Counted from the stretch's first letter, positions 8,912 to 18,461 are shown. The stretch is DNA of 64,000 nt from Rhodopseudomonas rhenobacensis (GCF_014203125.1 NZ_JACHIH010000020.1:35895-99894); one strand, 5' to 3'. Notes: generated by a model not told the origin, from the letters alone. Numbers and translations: made by a program.

Positions 8912-9195
8912 TCCGTGCTGCGCCTTCATCGTCAGCCACGAAAGCTGAGACCAATCATTGGGCTGCGTAGTTTTCGGGCAAGCTATTTGGACTAGGTCGA
9001 TAGCGGGCTTGCGCTCCCCGGGCAAGGGTGCCAATAGAACGATTCTGGACCGCTGTGCCAAAGGCCGTTGCGGTTCAATAGGTCGTTTTGCCGCTCCCCT
9101 CGGGGATGCGGATGTCGTAGCCGCTCCCGGGCGCACTGATCATGCGAACCGGCTGGGCGGTTTGACCGGTTTGAGACGAGAAAGGGCTTTTTATC

Positions 9196-9723
9196 GTGAC
9201 CACAGAGGCTTCGTCGGACCCGACACGCCGTGATTTTCTTTACATCGCCACCGGCGCGGTTGCCGCCGTAGGTGCAGCGGCCACGGTGTGGCCGCTGGTT
9301 GCGCAGATGAACCCGGATGCCTCGACGATCGCCGCCGGCGCGCCGATCCAGGTCGATCTGGCGCCGATCGCCTCCGGTCAGGACATCAAGGTGTTCTGGC
9401 GCGGCAAGCCGATCTACATCATGAACCGCACCGCCAAGCAGGTCGAAGAGGCCCGCGCCGTCGAGCTGTCGAGCCTGCCCGATCCGGCGACCGACCAGGA
9501 CCGCACCAAAGAGGGTCACGAGCAGTGGCTGGTGGTGATCGGCATCTGCACCCATCTCGGCTGCATTCCGATCGCGCACGAAGGCAAGTATGACGGCTTC
9601 TTCTGCCCGTGCCACGGTTCGCAATACGACTCCTCCGGTCGCATTCGTCAGGGGCCGGCCCCGGCCAACCTGCCCGTCCCGCCCTATCAGTTCGTCTCCG
9701 ACAGCAAGATTCAAATCGGCTGA
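9196..9723 (+). CDS. petA: Ubiquinol-cytochrome c reductase Rieske iron-sulfur subunit
   Basis: A 175-residue Rieske protein of the bc1 complex, which takes electrons from ubiquinol to cytochrome c1. The N-terminus has a twin-arginine segment [23 protein letters not shown] that doubles as the single membrane anchor. The [2Fe-2S] ligands lie in CTHLGC and CPCHGS boxes (about residues 116-121 and 136-141). Start is GTG at 9196. It precedes the fused cytochrome b/c1 gene by 47 bases; together they encode the three catalytic subunits. No FNR-type box was seen in the 280 bases upstream. Confidence 0.96.
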   Translation: MTTEASSDPTRRDFLYIATGAVAAVGAAATVWPLVAQMNPDASTIAAGAPIQVDLAPIASGQDIKVFWRGKPIYIMNRTAKQVEEARAVELSSLPDPATDQDRTKEGHEQWLVVIGICTHLGCIPIAHEGKYDGFFCPCHGSQYDSSGRIRQGPAPANLPVPPYQFVSDSKIQIG

Positions 9724-9770
9724 CGCTGCCCTTCCCTCAGCCTCTCTGCAATAATTCCAGGATCGCCCCA

Positions 9771-11846
9771 ATGAGTGGACCTTCGACCTATCAGCCACGA
9801 CCCGGCGTCATGAAGTGGCTGGAAGACCGCCTGCCGATCGTCGGCCTCGTTCATTCCTCCTTCATTGCCTTTCCGACGCCGCGCAACCTGAACTACTGGT
9901 GGACGTTCGGCGTCATCCTGTCGATGATGCTGGTGATCCAGATCATCACCGGCGTGGTGCTGGCGATGCACTACACCCCGCACGTCGACTTCGCCTTCAC
10001 CTCGGTCGAGGCGCTGGTGCGCGACGTCAATTTCGGCTGGTTGCTGCGCAACACCCACGCCGCCGGCGCCTCGATGTTCTTCATCGCGGTCTACATCCAC
10101 ATGTTCCGCGGCCTGTATTACGGGTCGTACAAGGAACCGCGCGAAGTGCTGTGGATCCTCGGCGTGATCATCTACCTGTTGATGATGGCGACCGGCTTCA
10201 TGGGCTACGTGCTGCCCTGGGGTCAGATGAGCTTCTGGGGCGCCACCGTGATCACCAACCTGTTCTCGGCGATCCCGATCGTCGGCGACAGCATCGTGAC
10301 GCTGTTGTGGGGCGGCTATTCGGTCGGCAACCCGACGCTGAACCGGTTCTACTCGCTGCACTATCTGCTGCCGTTCCTGATCGTCGGCGTGGTCATCCTG
10401 CACGTCTGGGCAGTCCACGTCACCGGCCAGAACAACCCGGCCGGCGTCGAGCCGAAGACCGAAAAGGACATGGTGCCGTTCACTCCCTACGCGACCATGA
10501 AGGACCTGTTCGCCGCCTCGGTGTTCCTGATCTTCTTCTCGTGGTTCATCTTCTACATGCCGAACTATCTCGGCGACGCGGAAAACTACGTTCAGGCCAA
10601 TCCCGGCGTGACCCCGCCGCACATCGTTCCGGAATGGTACTACCTGCCGTTCTACGCGATCCTGCGCTCGATCCCCAATAAGCTGCTCGGCGTCGTCGCG
10701 ATGTTCGGCGCCATCATCGTGCTGCTGTTCCTGCCCTGGCTGGACAGCATGAAGGTGCGCTCGTCGCGCTATCGCCCGCTCGGCAAGCGCTTCTTCTGGG
10801 CCTTCGTCGTCGTCTGCATCCTGCTCGGCTGGCTCGGCGGCAAGCCCGCGGAAGGCATCTACACCATCCTGGCACGCTTCCTGACCGCGGCCTACTTCGC
10901 CTACTTCCTGATCGTGCTGCCGTTGCTGTCGCGGATGGAGAAGACGTTGCCGCTGCCGAACTCGATCTCCGACGACGTGCTGTCGAAATCCGACAGCAGC
11001 CTCGGCAAGACCGTGGCGTCGATCGCCGTGGTGCTGGGATTGGCCGGCACCCTGGTGATGGGCGGCCTGCAGAACGCCAAGGCCGCGACCGAGGAGAACA
11101 TCCCGGCGTCGCAGCAGTGGTCGTTCGCGGGCCCGTTCGGCAAGTATGACCGGGCGCAGTTGCAGCGCGGCTTCAAGATCTACAAGGAAGTCTGCTCGGC
11201 CTGCCACTCGCTGAAGCTGTTGGCCTACCGCAACCTCGCCGATCCGGGTGGACCGTCGTTCACGCCGGAGCAGGCCGCCGCGGTCGCCGCCGAAGCCACC
11301 GTGAAGGATGGCCCGAACGACGCCGGCGACATGTTCGACCGTCCCGGCCGGGTCGCCGACCGCTTCGTGTCGCCGTTCCCGAACGAGATGGCCGCGCGTG
11401 CCGCCAATGGCGGCGCCGCCCCGCCGGATCTGTCGCTGATGGCGAAGGCTCGCTCCTACGAGCGCGGCTTCCCGCAGTTCGTGTTCGACTTCTTCACCCA
11501 GTTCCAGGAGCAGGGCCCGAACTACATCGCCGCGCTGCTGCAGGGCTTCGAAGACACCCCGCCGGAAGGCTTCACGCTGCCCGACGGCTCCTATTACAAC
11601 AAGTACTTCCCAGGCCATTCGATCAAGATGCCGCCGCCGTTGTCGGAGGGGCAGGTCACGTTCGACGACGGTTCGCCGCAGACGCTGGCGCAATACGCCA
11701 ACGACGTCTCTGCGTTCCTGATGTGGGCCGCGGAGCCGCATCTCGAGGCCCGCAAGCGGCTCGGCCTGCAGGTGATGATCTTCCTGCTGATCCTGTCCGG
11801 CCTGTTGTACTTCACCAAGCAGCGGATCTGGGCCGACGCCCACTAA
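9771..11846 (+). CDS. fbcH: Fused cytochrome b / cytochrome c1 precursor of the bc1 complex
   Basis: A 691-residue protein joining cytochrome b (about residues 1-425) to cytochrome c1. The b part has the quinol-site sequence [18 protein letters not shown] and haem-ligand helices ([34 protein letters not shown]). After a linker with a hydrophobic helix and an ANA-like cleavage region, c1 carries the haem site CSACHS and ends with a C-terminal anchor helix. In Bradyrhizobium such a polyprotein is cut by signal peptidase into two subunits; the same is inferred here. ATG at 9771 follows CCAGGATCGCCCCA. A strong terminator follows. Confidence 0.95.
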   Translation: MSGPSTYQPRPGVMKWLEDRLPIVGLVHSSFIAFPTPRNLNYWWTFGVILSMMLVIQIITGVVLAMHYTPHVDFAFTSVEALVRDVNFGWLLRNTHAAGASMFFIAVYIHMFRGLYYGSYKEPREVLWILGVIIYLLMMATGFMGYVLPWGQMSFWGATVITNLFSAIPIVGDSIVTLLWGGYSVGNPTLNRFYSLHYLLPFLIVGVVILHVWAVHVTGQNNPAGVEPKTEKDMVPFTPYATMKDLFAASVFLIFFSWFIFYMPNYLGDAENYVQANPGVTPPHIVPEWYYLPFYAILRSIPNKLLGVVAMFGAIIVLLFLPWLDSMKVRSSRYRPLGKRFFWAFVVVCILLGWLGGKPAEGIYTILARFLTAAYFAYFLIVLPLLSRMEKTLPLPNSISDDVLSKSDSSLGKTVASIAVVLGLAGTLVMGGLQNAKAATEENIPASQQWSFAGPFGKYDRAQLQRGFKIYKEVCSACHSLKLLAYRNLADPGGPSFTPEQAAAVAAEATVKDGPNDAGDMFDRPGRVADRFVSPFPNEMAARAANGGAAPPDLSLMAKARSYERGFPQFVFDFFTQFQEQGPNYIAALLQGFEDTPPEGFTLPDGSYYNKYFPGHSIKMPPPLSEGQVTFDDGSPQTLAQYANDVSAFLMWAAEPHLEARKRLGLQVMIFLLILSGLLYFTKQRIWADAH

Positions 11847-11867
11847 GCGCCGCTCACTGCAAAAACG

Positions 11868-11893
11868 GAAAAGCCCCTGCGGGGGCTTTTTTG
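11868..11893 (+). terminator. Rho-independent terminator after petA-fbcH
   Basis: A stem agcccc/ggggct with a short tgcg loop, preceded by A residues and followed by six T residues, 22 bases after the fbcH stop codon. Confidence 0.9.
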
Positions 11894-12018
11894 TTGCCCG
11901 AAATCCGGCATTGCGATTTCGGCAGCGCTCCTGACCCTGGCCCTGAGCCTGACCGACCCGGTTGGATGAGCGGTTCGCGCTGATTGTGTCGAACTCGATC
12001 CGAGCGGCGCGGCGTCGG

Positions 12019-12173
12019 CCCCTCGCCCCGCTTGCGGGGAGAGGGTGGCGTGACAAGCGAAGCTTGTCGCGCCGGGTGAGGGGGCGCCTCGTTATGTTGA
12101 GGCGCCCCCTCACCCGACCCGGCTTCGCTTTCGCTCCGCCAGGTCGACCTCTCCCCGCAAGCGGGGAGAGGTT
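12019..12173. repeat. Large intergenic palindromic repeat (family E)
   Basis: Outer arms 'cgccccgcttgcggggagag' and 'ctctccccgcaagcggggag' enclose a perfect 17-base stem (12074-12090 pairing with 12099-12115) around an 8-base loop gttatgtt. The whole block could fold into a cruciform or branched RNA hairpin. Only one copy is in this window. Confidence 0.85.
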
Positions 12174-12309
12174 AAGTAGTGCGGCGCTAGCCGGCGCTCG
12201 GCCACGCATCGACACGCCATCGCGCCTCAGTGGCGATTGCATCCGGCGGCCGCAGCGGTCAAAATCGCACTCAAGCAAATCGCTTTGCAAAACATCTTCG
12301 GAGGACCCC

Positions 12310-12984
12310 ATGGGCACCCACATCACCTTCAAGCGTCCCGACGGCAAGGAAGCCCACGGCTATCTCGCCAACGCCGCGCAGGGCAACGCGCCCGGCGTGG
12401 TGGTGATCCAGGAATGGTGGGGGCTGTCGGAGCAGATCAAGGGGCTCACCGATCGCTTCGCGCTGGCCGGCTTCGATGCGCTGGCGCCCGATCTCTACAA
12501 CGGCGTGGTGGTGCCGTATCACGACACCGAGGCCGCCAACAAAGAGATGGGCTCGCTCGACTTCATCGATGCCACCACCCAGACGGTGCGCGGCGCGGCG
12601 CAATATCTCGGCCGCAACGGCGCCAAGGTGGGGCTGACCGGGTTCTGCCTCGGCGGCGCGGTCACCATCATCGGCGCCTGCAAGATTCCCGAACTCGGCG
12701 CCGCGGTGGCGTTCTACGGCATCCCGCCGGAGCAGGCGGCGAAGCCCGCCGACGTCCGGGTGCCGCTGCAGGGCCACTTCGCGACGCGCGACGATTGGTG
12801 CACGCCGCAACTGGTCGACGCCTTCGAGAGCGCGATGAAGGCCGCGGGAAAGACCGCCGAATTTTATCGCTACGAAGCCGACCACGCCTTCGTCAACGAA
12901 CAGCGCGCCGCGGTGCACGATCGCGAAGCCGCCGAGCTGGCCTGGGGCCGCGCCGCGGAGTTTTTCCACAAACATCTCGGATAG
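12310..12984 (+). CDS. Dienelactone hydrolase family protein
   Basis: A 224-residue alpha/beta hydrolase of the dienelactone hydrolase family, likely cytoplasmic. The nucleophile is Cys113 in GFCLGG; the acid is Asp161 or Asp162 (FATRDDW) and the base is His192 in YEADHAF; Glu35 of IQEWWGL is the residue that controls the cysteine in clc-type enzymes. Start ATG at 12310 follows TCGGAGGACCCC. No chlorocatechol pathway genes are nearby, so the physiological substrate is unknown and a general carboxymethylenebutenolidase-like esterase role is as likely as dienelactone breakdown. Confidence 0.9.
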   Translation: MGTHITFKRPDGKEAHGYLANAAQGNAPGVVVIQEWWGLSEQIKGLTDRFALAGFDALAPDLYNGVVVPYHDTEAANKEMGSLDFIDATTQTVRGAAQYLGRNGAKVGLTGFCLGGAVTIIGACKIPELGAAVAFYGIPPEQAAKPADVRVPLQGHFATRDDWCTPQLVDAFESAMKAAGKTAEFYRYEADHAFVNEQRAAVHDREAAELAWGRAAEFFHKHLG

Positions 12985-13117
12985 GTGCGTAGCAGGCGCT
13001 TAGTACCCGCATCGCGTGCGACCGAAGCGTTGTCGGCAACGGTAAAATTTGAGCGTTCGACTGAACAATTGACAGAACTGTTGCTGCGATAAAGCTGCCT
13101 CAAGAGCGAGGACAGCC

Positions 13118-13318
13118 ATGGTTGAGAAAGTAACAACGCGCGCGCAGAATGTCGTCGATTTCGTCGGCTACCAACTGCGTCGATCCGGGGCGGCGATCCG
13201 CATCCGCGCTTGCCGCCATTGCGGTGCAGCGCTCGGCGAAGGCGAATCCGACGACGACTGTTCGACCGTGATGTTGTGCGAGCAGCCGACCCGGATCCGC
13301 CGCCCGCGCCAGTCGTAA
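13118..13318 (+). CDS. Small hypothetical protein with CxxC
   Basis: A 66-residue ORF with a good ribosome site (AGCGAGGACAGCC) before ATG at 13118. It contains IRIRACRHCGAALGEGES, a possible half zinc-binding CxxC, and later single cysteines (DDDCSTVMLC) that could complete a four-cysteine site. I do not recognise a family. It sits alone between the dienelactone hydrolase and the GntR gene. The start signal and cysteine pattern argue for a real gene, but no independent support is available. Confidence 0.45.
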   Translation: MVEKVTTRAQNVVDFVGYQLRRSGAAIRIRACRHCGAALGEGESDDDCSTVMLCEQPTRIRRPRQS

Positions 13319-13454
13319 CCAGGCGACGGCAGCGCCGAAGGCCCGGACCGGACGTCCGCGACGATTGATCGATTGGCTGCGGGATGAGGTTTCGAAGAAG
13401 CGCGATCCCGCTGCAATGTGCAACGCCGCCTCGGCCGAACAGGGCGGGGCGGCG

Positions 13455-14105
13455 TTACACCGACACCGCGTAGAGTTCGTATTCGTCGCGCGCCAGATCG
13501 ATATGGGCGCGCATCGCCGCGGCGGCGCCGTTGCGGTCGCCGCGCAGGATCGCCAGCACGATGCGGTCGTGCTCGGCGTGGGATTTCGCCAGCCGGCCGA
13601 GATTGCGGAACTGGGCGCGGCGGAACGGCTGCACCCGCACCCGGGTCGCCAGCGTCATTTCGGCGATGTAGTCGTTCTGCGCCCCGGCATAGATCGCGTT
13701 GTGAAACCGCTCGTTGACCTCGTGGAAGCGATCCGGATCGCCGGCCTGGCTGACGAGCCGCGCCTCCTCGTGGGTGGCCTGCAGCGCCTGGCGCTCAATC
13801 GGCGGCATCCGCTCGGCGGCGAAACCGGCGCACAGCGCTTCCAGCTCGGCCATCGCTTCAAACATTCCGGCCAGCCGTTGCGCCGAGGGCTGCGCCACCA
13901 CCGCGCCGCGGTGTGCGCGCGACTCCACGAGGCCGGAGGCCGCGAGCTGCCGCAACGCCTCGCGCACCGGGGTGCGCGATACCTTGAAGCGCTGCGCGAT
14001 CTCGGTCTCGTCGAGCGCCGATCCCGGCGGCAGCGTGCCGCGCACGATGTCGTCGGCGAGTTGCCGGCGCAGGTCCTCGGCGCGGGTCAGCTTGCCGACG
14101 TTCAT
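13455..14105 (-). CDS. GntR-family transcriptional regulator (FCD type)
   Basis: A 216-residue FadR/VanR-subfamily repressor. The winged helix-turn-helix occupies about residues 8-75, with the hallmark LDETEIAQRFKVSRTPVREALRQL. The C-terminal FCD ligand domain has the expected metal-site histidines (FHEVNERFHNAIY, KSHAEHDRIV, AMRAHI). Such regulators usually control an adjacent catabolic operon. The start overlaps the stop of the AtzG-like gene by four bases (ATGA), so the regulator is second in a two-gene unit and probably self-regulated. Effector unknown. Confidence 0.92.
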   Translation of the reverse strand: MNVGKLTRAEDLRRQLADDIVRGTLPPGSALDETEIAQRFKVSRTPVREALRQLAASGLVESRAHRGAVVAQPSAQRLAGMFEAMAELEALCAGFAAERMPPIERQALQATHEEARLVSQAGDPDRFHEVNERFHNAIYAGAQNDYIAEMTLATRVRVQPFRRAQFRNLGRLAKSHAEHDRIVLAILRGDRNGAAAAMRAHIDLARDEYELYAVSV

Positions 14106-14311
14106 GGAGAGGCTTTCGGCCGCGGCGCCAACGCCACGCCGGCCTGTTGCAACGCCGTCGGGCAGGGGGAATTCGTTTCGACCAGCCGCGCCAATTTCAG
14201 CGTAATCTCGAGATTGGCGCGCACCGCGGGCTTCCAGGCGGGCTTGATCGGCAGCGCCAGCGCGGCGCCGACGGCGTCGATATAGGCGTCGAGAGGGTCA
14301 GGCAGGCGCAT
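14102..14311 (-). CDS. AtzG-like (DUF4089) protein
   Basis: A 69-residue protein with DPLDAYIDAVGAALALPIKPAWKPAVRANLEITLKLARLVE, closely resembling the AtzG/DUF4089 family. AtzG is a small helical partner of the amidase AtzE in cyanuric-acid (1-carboxybiuret) breakdown and is normally coded directly upstream of atzE. Here the downstream neighbour is instead the GntR regulator, joined by an ATGA overlap, and no amidase lies within the window. The gene may be an orphan remnant of such an operon or may serve an amidase elsewhere. Confidence 0.75.
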   Translation of the reverse strand: MRLPDPLDAYIDAVGAALALPIKPAWKPAVRANLEITLKLARLVETNSPCPTALQQAGVALAPRPKASP

Positions 14312-14836
14312 CGGTCACTCACGATCTCGTAAGTTAAGAGGGCGGCGCTCTCGCCGCGCGCGGCCGTTGAGGCCCTCGGGTGAATCGCGGACGCCGGCCG
14401 CGCCACGGATTTTTTCAGCGAACGATTGGCAAACATCGTGCCAGGGTCAGCCAAGACTGATCAGGCGGCAATCGTGGAATTCTATCAGCCGCCGACTCGC
14501 TCGCCCCATGCCGTGCCTGGTGTTTGCATACAAAGGCAGCGTTGATGCCCATTGACGGTGCAATGGAACCTCTCCTGTTCAACGGGCGGCCGGCGGTGAT
14601 ATGGCGCCGATGCTCGATTGCGCCAGCGCAAGAAAATCCCCTCGGAAGATGCCATGCTGCGAAAGTCGGATTCGCTTGCCCCTAGAAGATGTTTAATAGA
14701 TCAGACATCATGTTAATTGCATCATGAGCCGGTTCTTGACCAGGATGGCCGACGCGCGTGCGCCGCTATGGGCGAACGCATGCGGTGCTGCGCCTGGACG
14801 GTCGGAGCGTGCCCGGCGCCTTGCGAGGACGCTCTG
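14312..14836. other. 525-base intergenic region upstream of the hyf-like operon
   Basis: No credible gene on either strand. It must hold the promoters for the AtzG-GntR unit (leftward) and the hyf-like operon (rightward). It contains one FCD-type palindrome (14522-14533) and an AT-rich stretch near 14685-14725 that could be promoter DNA. No FNR, NifA or sigma-54 site was recognised. Confidence 0.6.
14522..14533. promoter_or_regulatory. Possible GntR (FCD) operator TTTGCATACAAA
   Basis: An imperfect 12-base palindrome tttgcatacaaa, similar in style to the TTGTATACAA-like operators of FCD-type GntR regulators. It lies about 210 bases upstream of the AtzG-GntR unit and 300 bases upstream of the hyf-like operon. 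A single weak site, so low confidence. Confidence 0.25.
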
Positions 14837-16852
14837 GTGCTGACCGCAGTGGCCGCGCAACTTGTCTGCGTCGCGGCCCTGCTGGGGATCGCCGTGCTCG
14901 CCGTGGCGCTGAGCCGCGCCAAAGCCGCCACCGCGCTGGTTTATGGCGCCACCCTGATCGTCTGTGCGCTGGCTTTGATCGGCGCGCTGCGCGCCCTGCT
15001 CGCGGGCACGGGCGCCGACGAGATCGTGCTGCCGATCGGCCTGCCGTGGCTCGGCGCGCATTTCCGGCTCGATGCACTGGCGGCGTTCTTCCTCGCCGTG
15101 GTCAATCTCGGCGGCGCGATCGCCAGCCTCTATGCGCTGGGCTACGGCCGGCACGAGCACGCGCCGCAGCGGGTGCTGCCGTTCTTTCCGGCGTTCCTGG
15201 CCGGGATGAATCTGGTGGTGCTGGCCGACGACGCGTTCTCCTATCTCTTGTGCTGGGAGTTCATGTCGCTGGCGTCGTGGGCGCTGGTGATGACGCATCA
15301 TCGCGAACCCGGCAACGCCCGCGCCGGCTATGTCTATCTGTTGATGGCGAGCTTCGGCACGCTGGCGCTGCTGCTGGCATTCGGCCTGCTGGCGGGTCCC
15401 GCCGGCGACTACGGCTTCGCGGCGATCCGCGCCATGCCGCATGCGCCGGGCGAAGCCACAATGGTGCTGATCCTGATGCTGCTCGGCGCCGGCTCCAAAG
15501 CGGGCTTAGTGCCCTTGCACGTCTGGCTGCCGCTGGCGCATCCCGCGGCGCCGAGCCACGTCTCCGCGTTGATGAGCGGGGTGATGACCAAGGTCGCGGT
15601 CTATGGCTTCATCCGCGTGGTGTTCGATCTGTTGGGACCGCCGAACTGGACCGCCAGCGTGCTGGTGCTGTCGCTCGGCGGCGTCACCGCGGTGATGGGC
15701 ATTCTCTACGCGCTGTTGGAAAAGGACCTGAAGCGCCTGTTGGCCTATTCGACGATCGAGAACATCGGCATCATCTTCGTCTGCCTTGGGCTGGCGCTGG
15801 CGTTTCAGGCCAACAACCAGACGCTGGCCGCATCGCTGGCCCTCACCGCGGCGCTGTTTCACGTCTTCAACCATTCGCTGTTCAAGAGCCTGCTGTTCTT
15901 CGGCGCCGGCGCCGTGCTGGTGTCGACCGGGGCGCGCGACATGGACAAGCTCGGCGGGCTGATCCACCGCATGCCGGTGACCAGCGTGGTTTTCCTGATC
16001 GGCTGCGTGGCGATCGCAGCGCTGCCGCCGTTCAACGGCTTCGTCTCGGAATGGCTGATGTTTCAGGCCGTGCTGCTCAGCCCGAGCCTGCCGCAATGGG
16101 GCCTGAAGATCATGGTGCCGGCGATCGGCGCGCTGCTGGCGCTTGCCGCGGCGCTGGCGGCGGCGTGTTTCGTCAAGGCCTATGGGGTCAGCTTCCTCAG
16201 CCGGCCGCGCAGCGAGGCGGCGGCGAACGCCCAGGAGGTCGACCACTTTTCGCTGGCCGCGATGGTGATCCTGGCGTCGCTGTGCCTGTTCGCCGGCATC
16301 TTCCCGGGCCTAGTGATCGACGCGCTGTCGCCGGTGACGCAGCAGATCCTCGACAGCCGGCTCGGCGCGCAATCGCACTTACCGTGGCTCTCGATCATCC
16401 CGATCGCCGAGCGCCGCGGCTCCTATAATGGCCTCTTGGTGCTGGTGTTCATCGCGATCTCGGCGTCGCTCGGCTATCTGGCGATCCGGCGGTTCTCCTC
16501 GCACGCGGTACGCCGCGGCCCGGCCTGGGGCTGCGGCTTTTCCGATGCGGTGCCGCAGGCGCAATATTCGCCGGACAGTTTCGCGCAGCCGCTGCGCCGG
16601 GTATTCGGCACGCTATTGTTCGCCGCCCGCGAGCACGTCGAGATGCCGCCGCCGGGCAGCGTGAAGCCTGCGCGGTTCTCGGTCGAGATCCACGATCTGG
16701 TCTGGGAAACGCTGTACGGGCGCATCGCCGGCGCGGTCGACACCGCGTCGAAAAGGCTCGATCGCTGGCAGCTGTTGACGATCCGCGGCTATCTCAGCCT
16801 GGTGTTCGCCACCCTGGTCACGCTGTTGCTGGTGCTCGCGATATGGTCGTGA
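14837..16852 (+). CDS. hyfB: Hydrogenase-4 subunit B-like proton-translocating protein
   Basis: A 671-residue multi-spanning membrane protein related to HyfB/NuoL/MrpA antiporter subunits, forming a proton- or sodium-pumping element in the membrane arm. Characteristic segments are SKAGLVPLHVWLPLAHPAAPSHVSALMSGVMTKVA and LKRLLAYSTIENIGII, with the lysines and histidines that build the ion path. I prefer GTG at 14837 (after TTGCGAGGACGCTCTG) because it gives a membrane-type N-terminus and the normal HyfB length; a TTG at 14717 would add a cysteine-rich, unlikely 40-residue extension. Overlaps hyfC by 10 bases. First gene of a six-gene operon. Confidence 0.9.
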   Translation: MLTAVAAQLVCVAALLGIAVLAVALSRAKAATALVYGATLIVCALALIGALRALLAGTGADEIVLPIGLPWLGAHFRLDALAAFFLAVVNLGGAIASLYALGYGRHEHAPQRVLPFFPAFLAGMNLVVLADDAFSYLLCWEFMSLASWALVMTHHREPGNARAGYVYLLMASFGTLALLLAFGLLAGPAGDYGFAAIRAMPHAPGEATMVLILMLLGAGSKAGLVPLHVWLPLAHPAAPSHVSALMSGVMTKVAVYGFIRVVFDLLGPPNWTASVLVLSLGGVTAVMGILYALLEKDLKRLLAYSTIENIGIIFVCLGLALAFQANNQTLAASLALTAALFHVFNHSLFKSLLFFGAGAVLVSTGARDMDKLGGLIHRMPVTSVVFLIGCVAIAALPPFNGFVSEWLMFQAVLLSPSLPQWGLKIMVPAIGALLALAAALAAACFVKAYGVSFLSRPRSEAAANAQEVDHFSLAAMVILASLCLFAGIFPGLVIDALSPVTQQILDSRLGAQSHLPWLSIIPIAERRGSYNGLLVLVFIAISASLGYLAIRRFSSHAVRRGPAWGCGFSDAVPQAQYSPDSFAQPLRRVFGTLLFAAREHVEMPPPGSVKPARFSVEIHDLVWETLYGRIAGAVDTASKRLDRWQLLTIRGYLSLVFATLVTLLLVLAIWS

Positions 16853-17799
16853 TCTCCGACATCCTGGTGCAGGGCATCCAGATGCTCCTGGTGTTCCTGC
16901 TGGCGCCGCTGCTCACCGGCTTCATCCGCAAGGTCAAGGCGCGGCTGATGCGCCGCAAGGGGCCGTCGATCTTGCAGCCCTATCGCGACCTGTTGCGGCT
17001 GCTGCGCAAGGAAGTGGTGCTGGCCGACAACGCCTCCTGGCTGTTCCGCGCCACGCCCTATCTCACCTTCGCGGCGATCTGGGTCGCTGCCGCCTTGGTG
17101 CCGACCTTCGCCACCGGGCTGCTGTTCAACTGGACCGCCGACCTCATCGTGATCGTGGCGCTGCTCGGCACCGCGCGGTTCTTCCTGGCGCTGGCCGGCA
17201 TGGACGTCGGCACCGCGTTCGGCGGCCTCGGCTCATCGCGCGAAGTGATGATCGCGGCCTTGGCTGAACCTGCGATGCTGTTGATCGTGTTCTGCGTGGC
17301 GCTGGTGGCGGGCTCGACGCAGCTCTCCACGGTGGCGAATTTCATCGCCTCGTCGCAGGTCGGCCTCCGCGTCTCGCTCGGCATGGCGATGATCGCGCTG
17401 GTGATCGTGGCGCTGGCGGAAAACGCCCGCATCCCGGTCGACAATCCCTCGACCCACCTCGAGCTCACCATGGTGCACGAGGCGATGATCCTGGAATATT
17501 CCGGCCGGCATCTGGCGCTGATCGAGTTCGGCGCCTTCCTCAAGCTTTTGTTGTATATCTCGCTGATCGCCTGTTTGTTTTTCCCGTGGGAAATTGCGGT
17601 GTTCGGCGCCGGGCCGCTGTCCTATGTGATCGGCGCCGCGATGTATCTCTTGAAAGTCACCATCGCCGGCTTCCTGCTGGCGGTGTTCGAGACCGCGACC
17701 GCGAAAATGCGGGTGTTCCGCGTTCCGCAATTCCTCGGCGCAGCTTTGATGCTCGGCCTGCTCGGCACGCTGCTCCTGTTCGTATCGAAAAGCTTGTGA
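16843..17799 (+). CDS. hyfC: Hydrogenase-4 subunit C-like (NuoH-like) membrane protein
   Basis: A 318-residue membrane protein with about eight helices, homologous to HyfC/HycD and NuoH, the subunit joining the membrane and hydrophilic arms. Recognisable stretches are KARLMRRKGPSILQPYRDLLRLLRKE near the N-terminus and ENARIPVDNPSTHLELTMVHEAMILEYSG, which holds the conserved charged residues of the family. The ATG at 16843 lies within the end of hyfB, and its stop overlaps the hyfE start (TGATG). Translational coupling implies fixed stoichiometry. Confidence 0.93.
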   Translation: MVVISDILVQGIQMLLVFLLAPLLTGFIRKVKARLMRRKGPSILQPYRDLLRLLRKEVVLADNASWLFRATPYLTFAAIWVAAALVPTFATGLLFNWTADLIVIVALLGTARFFLALAGMDVGTAFGGLGSSREVMIAALAEPAMLLIVFCVALVAGSTQLSTVANFIASSQVGLRVSLGMAMIALVIVALAENARIPVDNPSTHLELTMVHEAMILEYSGRHLALIEFGAFLKLLLYISLIACLFFPWEIAVFGAGPLSYVIGAAMYLLKVTIAGFLLAVFETATAKMRVFRVPQFLGAALMLGLLGTLLLFVSKSL

Positions 17800-18461
17800 T
17801 GCACAGTCTCGATTTCGATATCTCACACTCGCTGGCCGGCGGCCTGGTGCTGATCAGCTTCATGATGCTGTATCAGGATCGCCTCTATTCGCTGCTCAAC
17901 GTGTTCGCGCTGCACGCGGTGACGCTGTCGCTGGCGGTGACCTGGCAGGCCTTCATCCAGGACGCGCCGCATCTCTACGTCACCGCGGCGATCGCGCTGG
18001 TGTTCAAGGCGATCATCATCCCGGTGGCGCTGCATCGCATCATCCGCCAGCTCGGCATTCACCGCGACATCGAGACCGCGGTCGGCATCGGCCCGACCAT
18101 GCTGGCCGGCATGGGGCTGGTGGCGCTGTCGATGGTGTTGATGCTGCGGGTCACCGCCGAGGCCGACGCGCTGGCACGCGAAGACCTCGCCTTCGCGCTG
18201 TCGGTGGTGCTGCTCGGGTTGCTGGTGATGGTGACGCGACGCAACGCGGTCTCCCAGGTGGTCGGCTTCATGTCGCTGGAGAACGGCTTGGTGCTGGCCG
18301 CCACCGGCGCCAAGGGCATGCCGCTGGTGGTCGAAATCTCGGTCGCGTTCTCGATCCTGATCGCCTTCATCGTGATCGGCATCTTCCTGTTCCGGATCCG
18401 CGAACGCTTCGATTCGGTCGACGTCGCCGCACTCGACGAATCCCGCGGAGAACGCCGATGA
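17799..18461 (+). CDS. hyfE: Hydrogenase-4 subunit E-like (NuoK-like) membrane protein
   Basis: A 220-residue membrane protein of the HyfE family, whose C-terminal part resembles NuoK/MnhC. Helices are evident at LAGGLVLISFMMLYQDRLYSLL, VFALHAVTLSLAVTWQAF, TMLAGMGLVALSMVLML and ISVAFSILIAFIVIGIFLF. The GFMSLENGLVLAATGAKGMPLVVE segment carries the glutamates conserved in this family. ATG at 17799 overlaps the hyfC stop; the end overlaps hyfF by four bases. Probably part of the ion-translocation channel. Confidence 0.92.
   Translation: MHSLDFDISHSLAGGLVLISFMMLYQDRLYSLLNVFALHAVTLSLAVTWQAFIQDAPHLYVTAAIALVFKAIIIPVALHRIIRQLGIHRDIETAVGIGPTMLAGMGLVALSMVLMLRVTAEADALAREDLAFALSVVLLGLLVMVTRRNAVSQVVGFMSLENGLVLAATGAKGMPLVVEISVAFSILIAFIVIGIFLFRIRERFDSVDVAALDESRGERR

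Noticed and set aside
9711..12347. Minus-strand ORF of 878 codons across fbcH
   Set aside because: Antisense to the certain cytochrome b/c1 gene; low-complexity, no motifs.
14717..14836. Longer hyfB starting at TTG 14717
   Set aside because: Adds a cysteine-rich, non-membrane 40-residue prefix without a ribosome site; GTG 14837 gives the family length.
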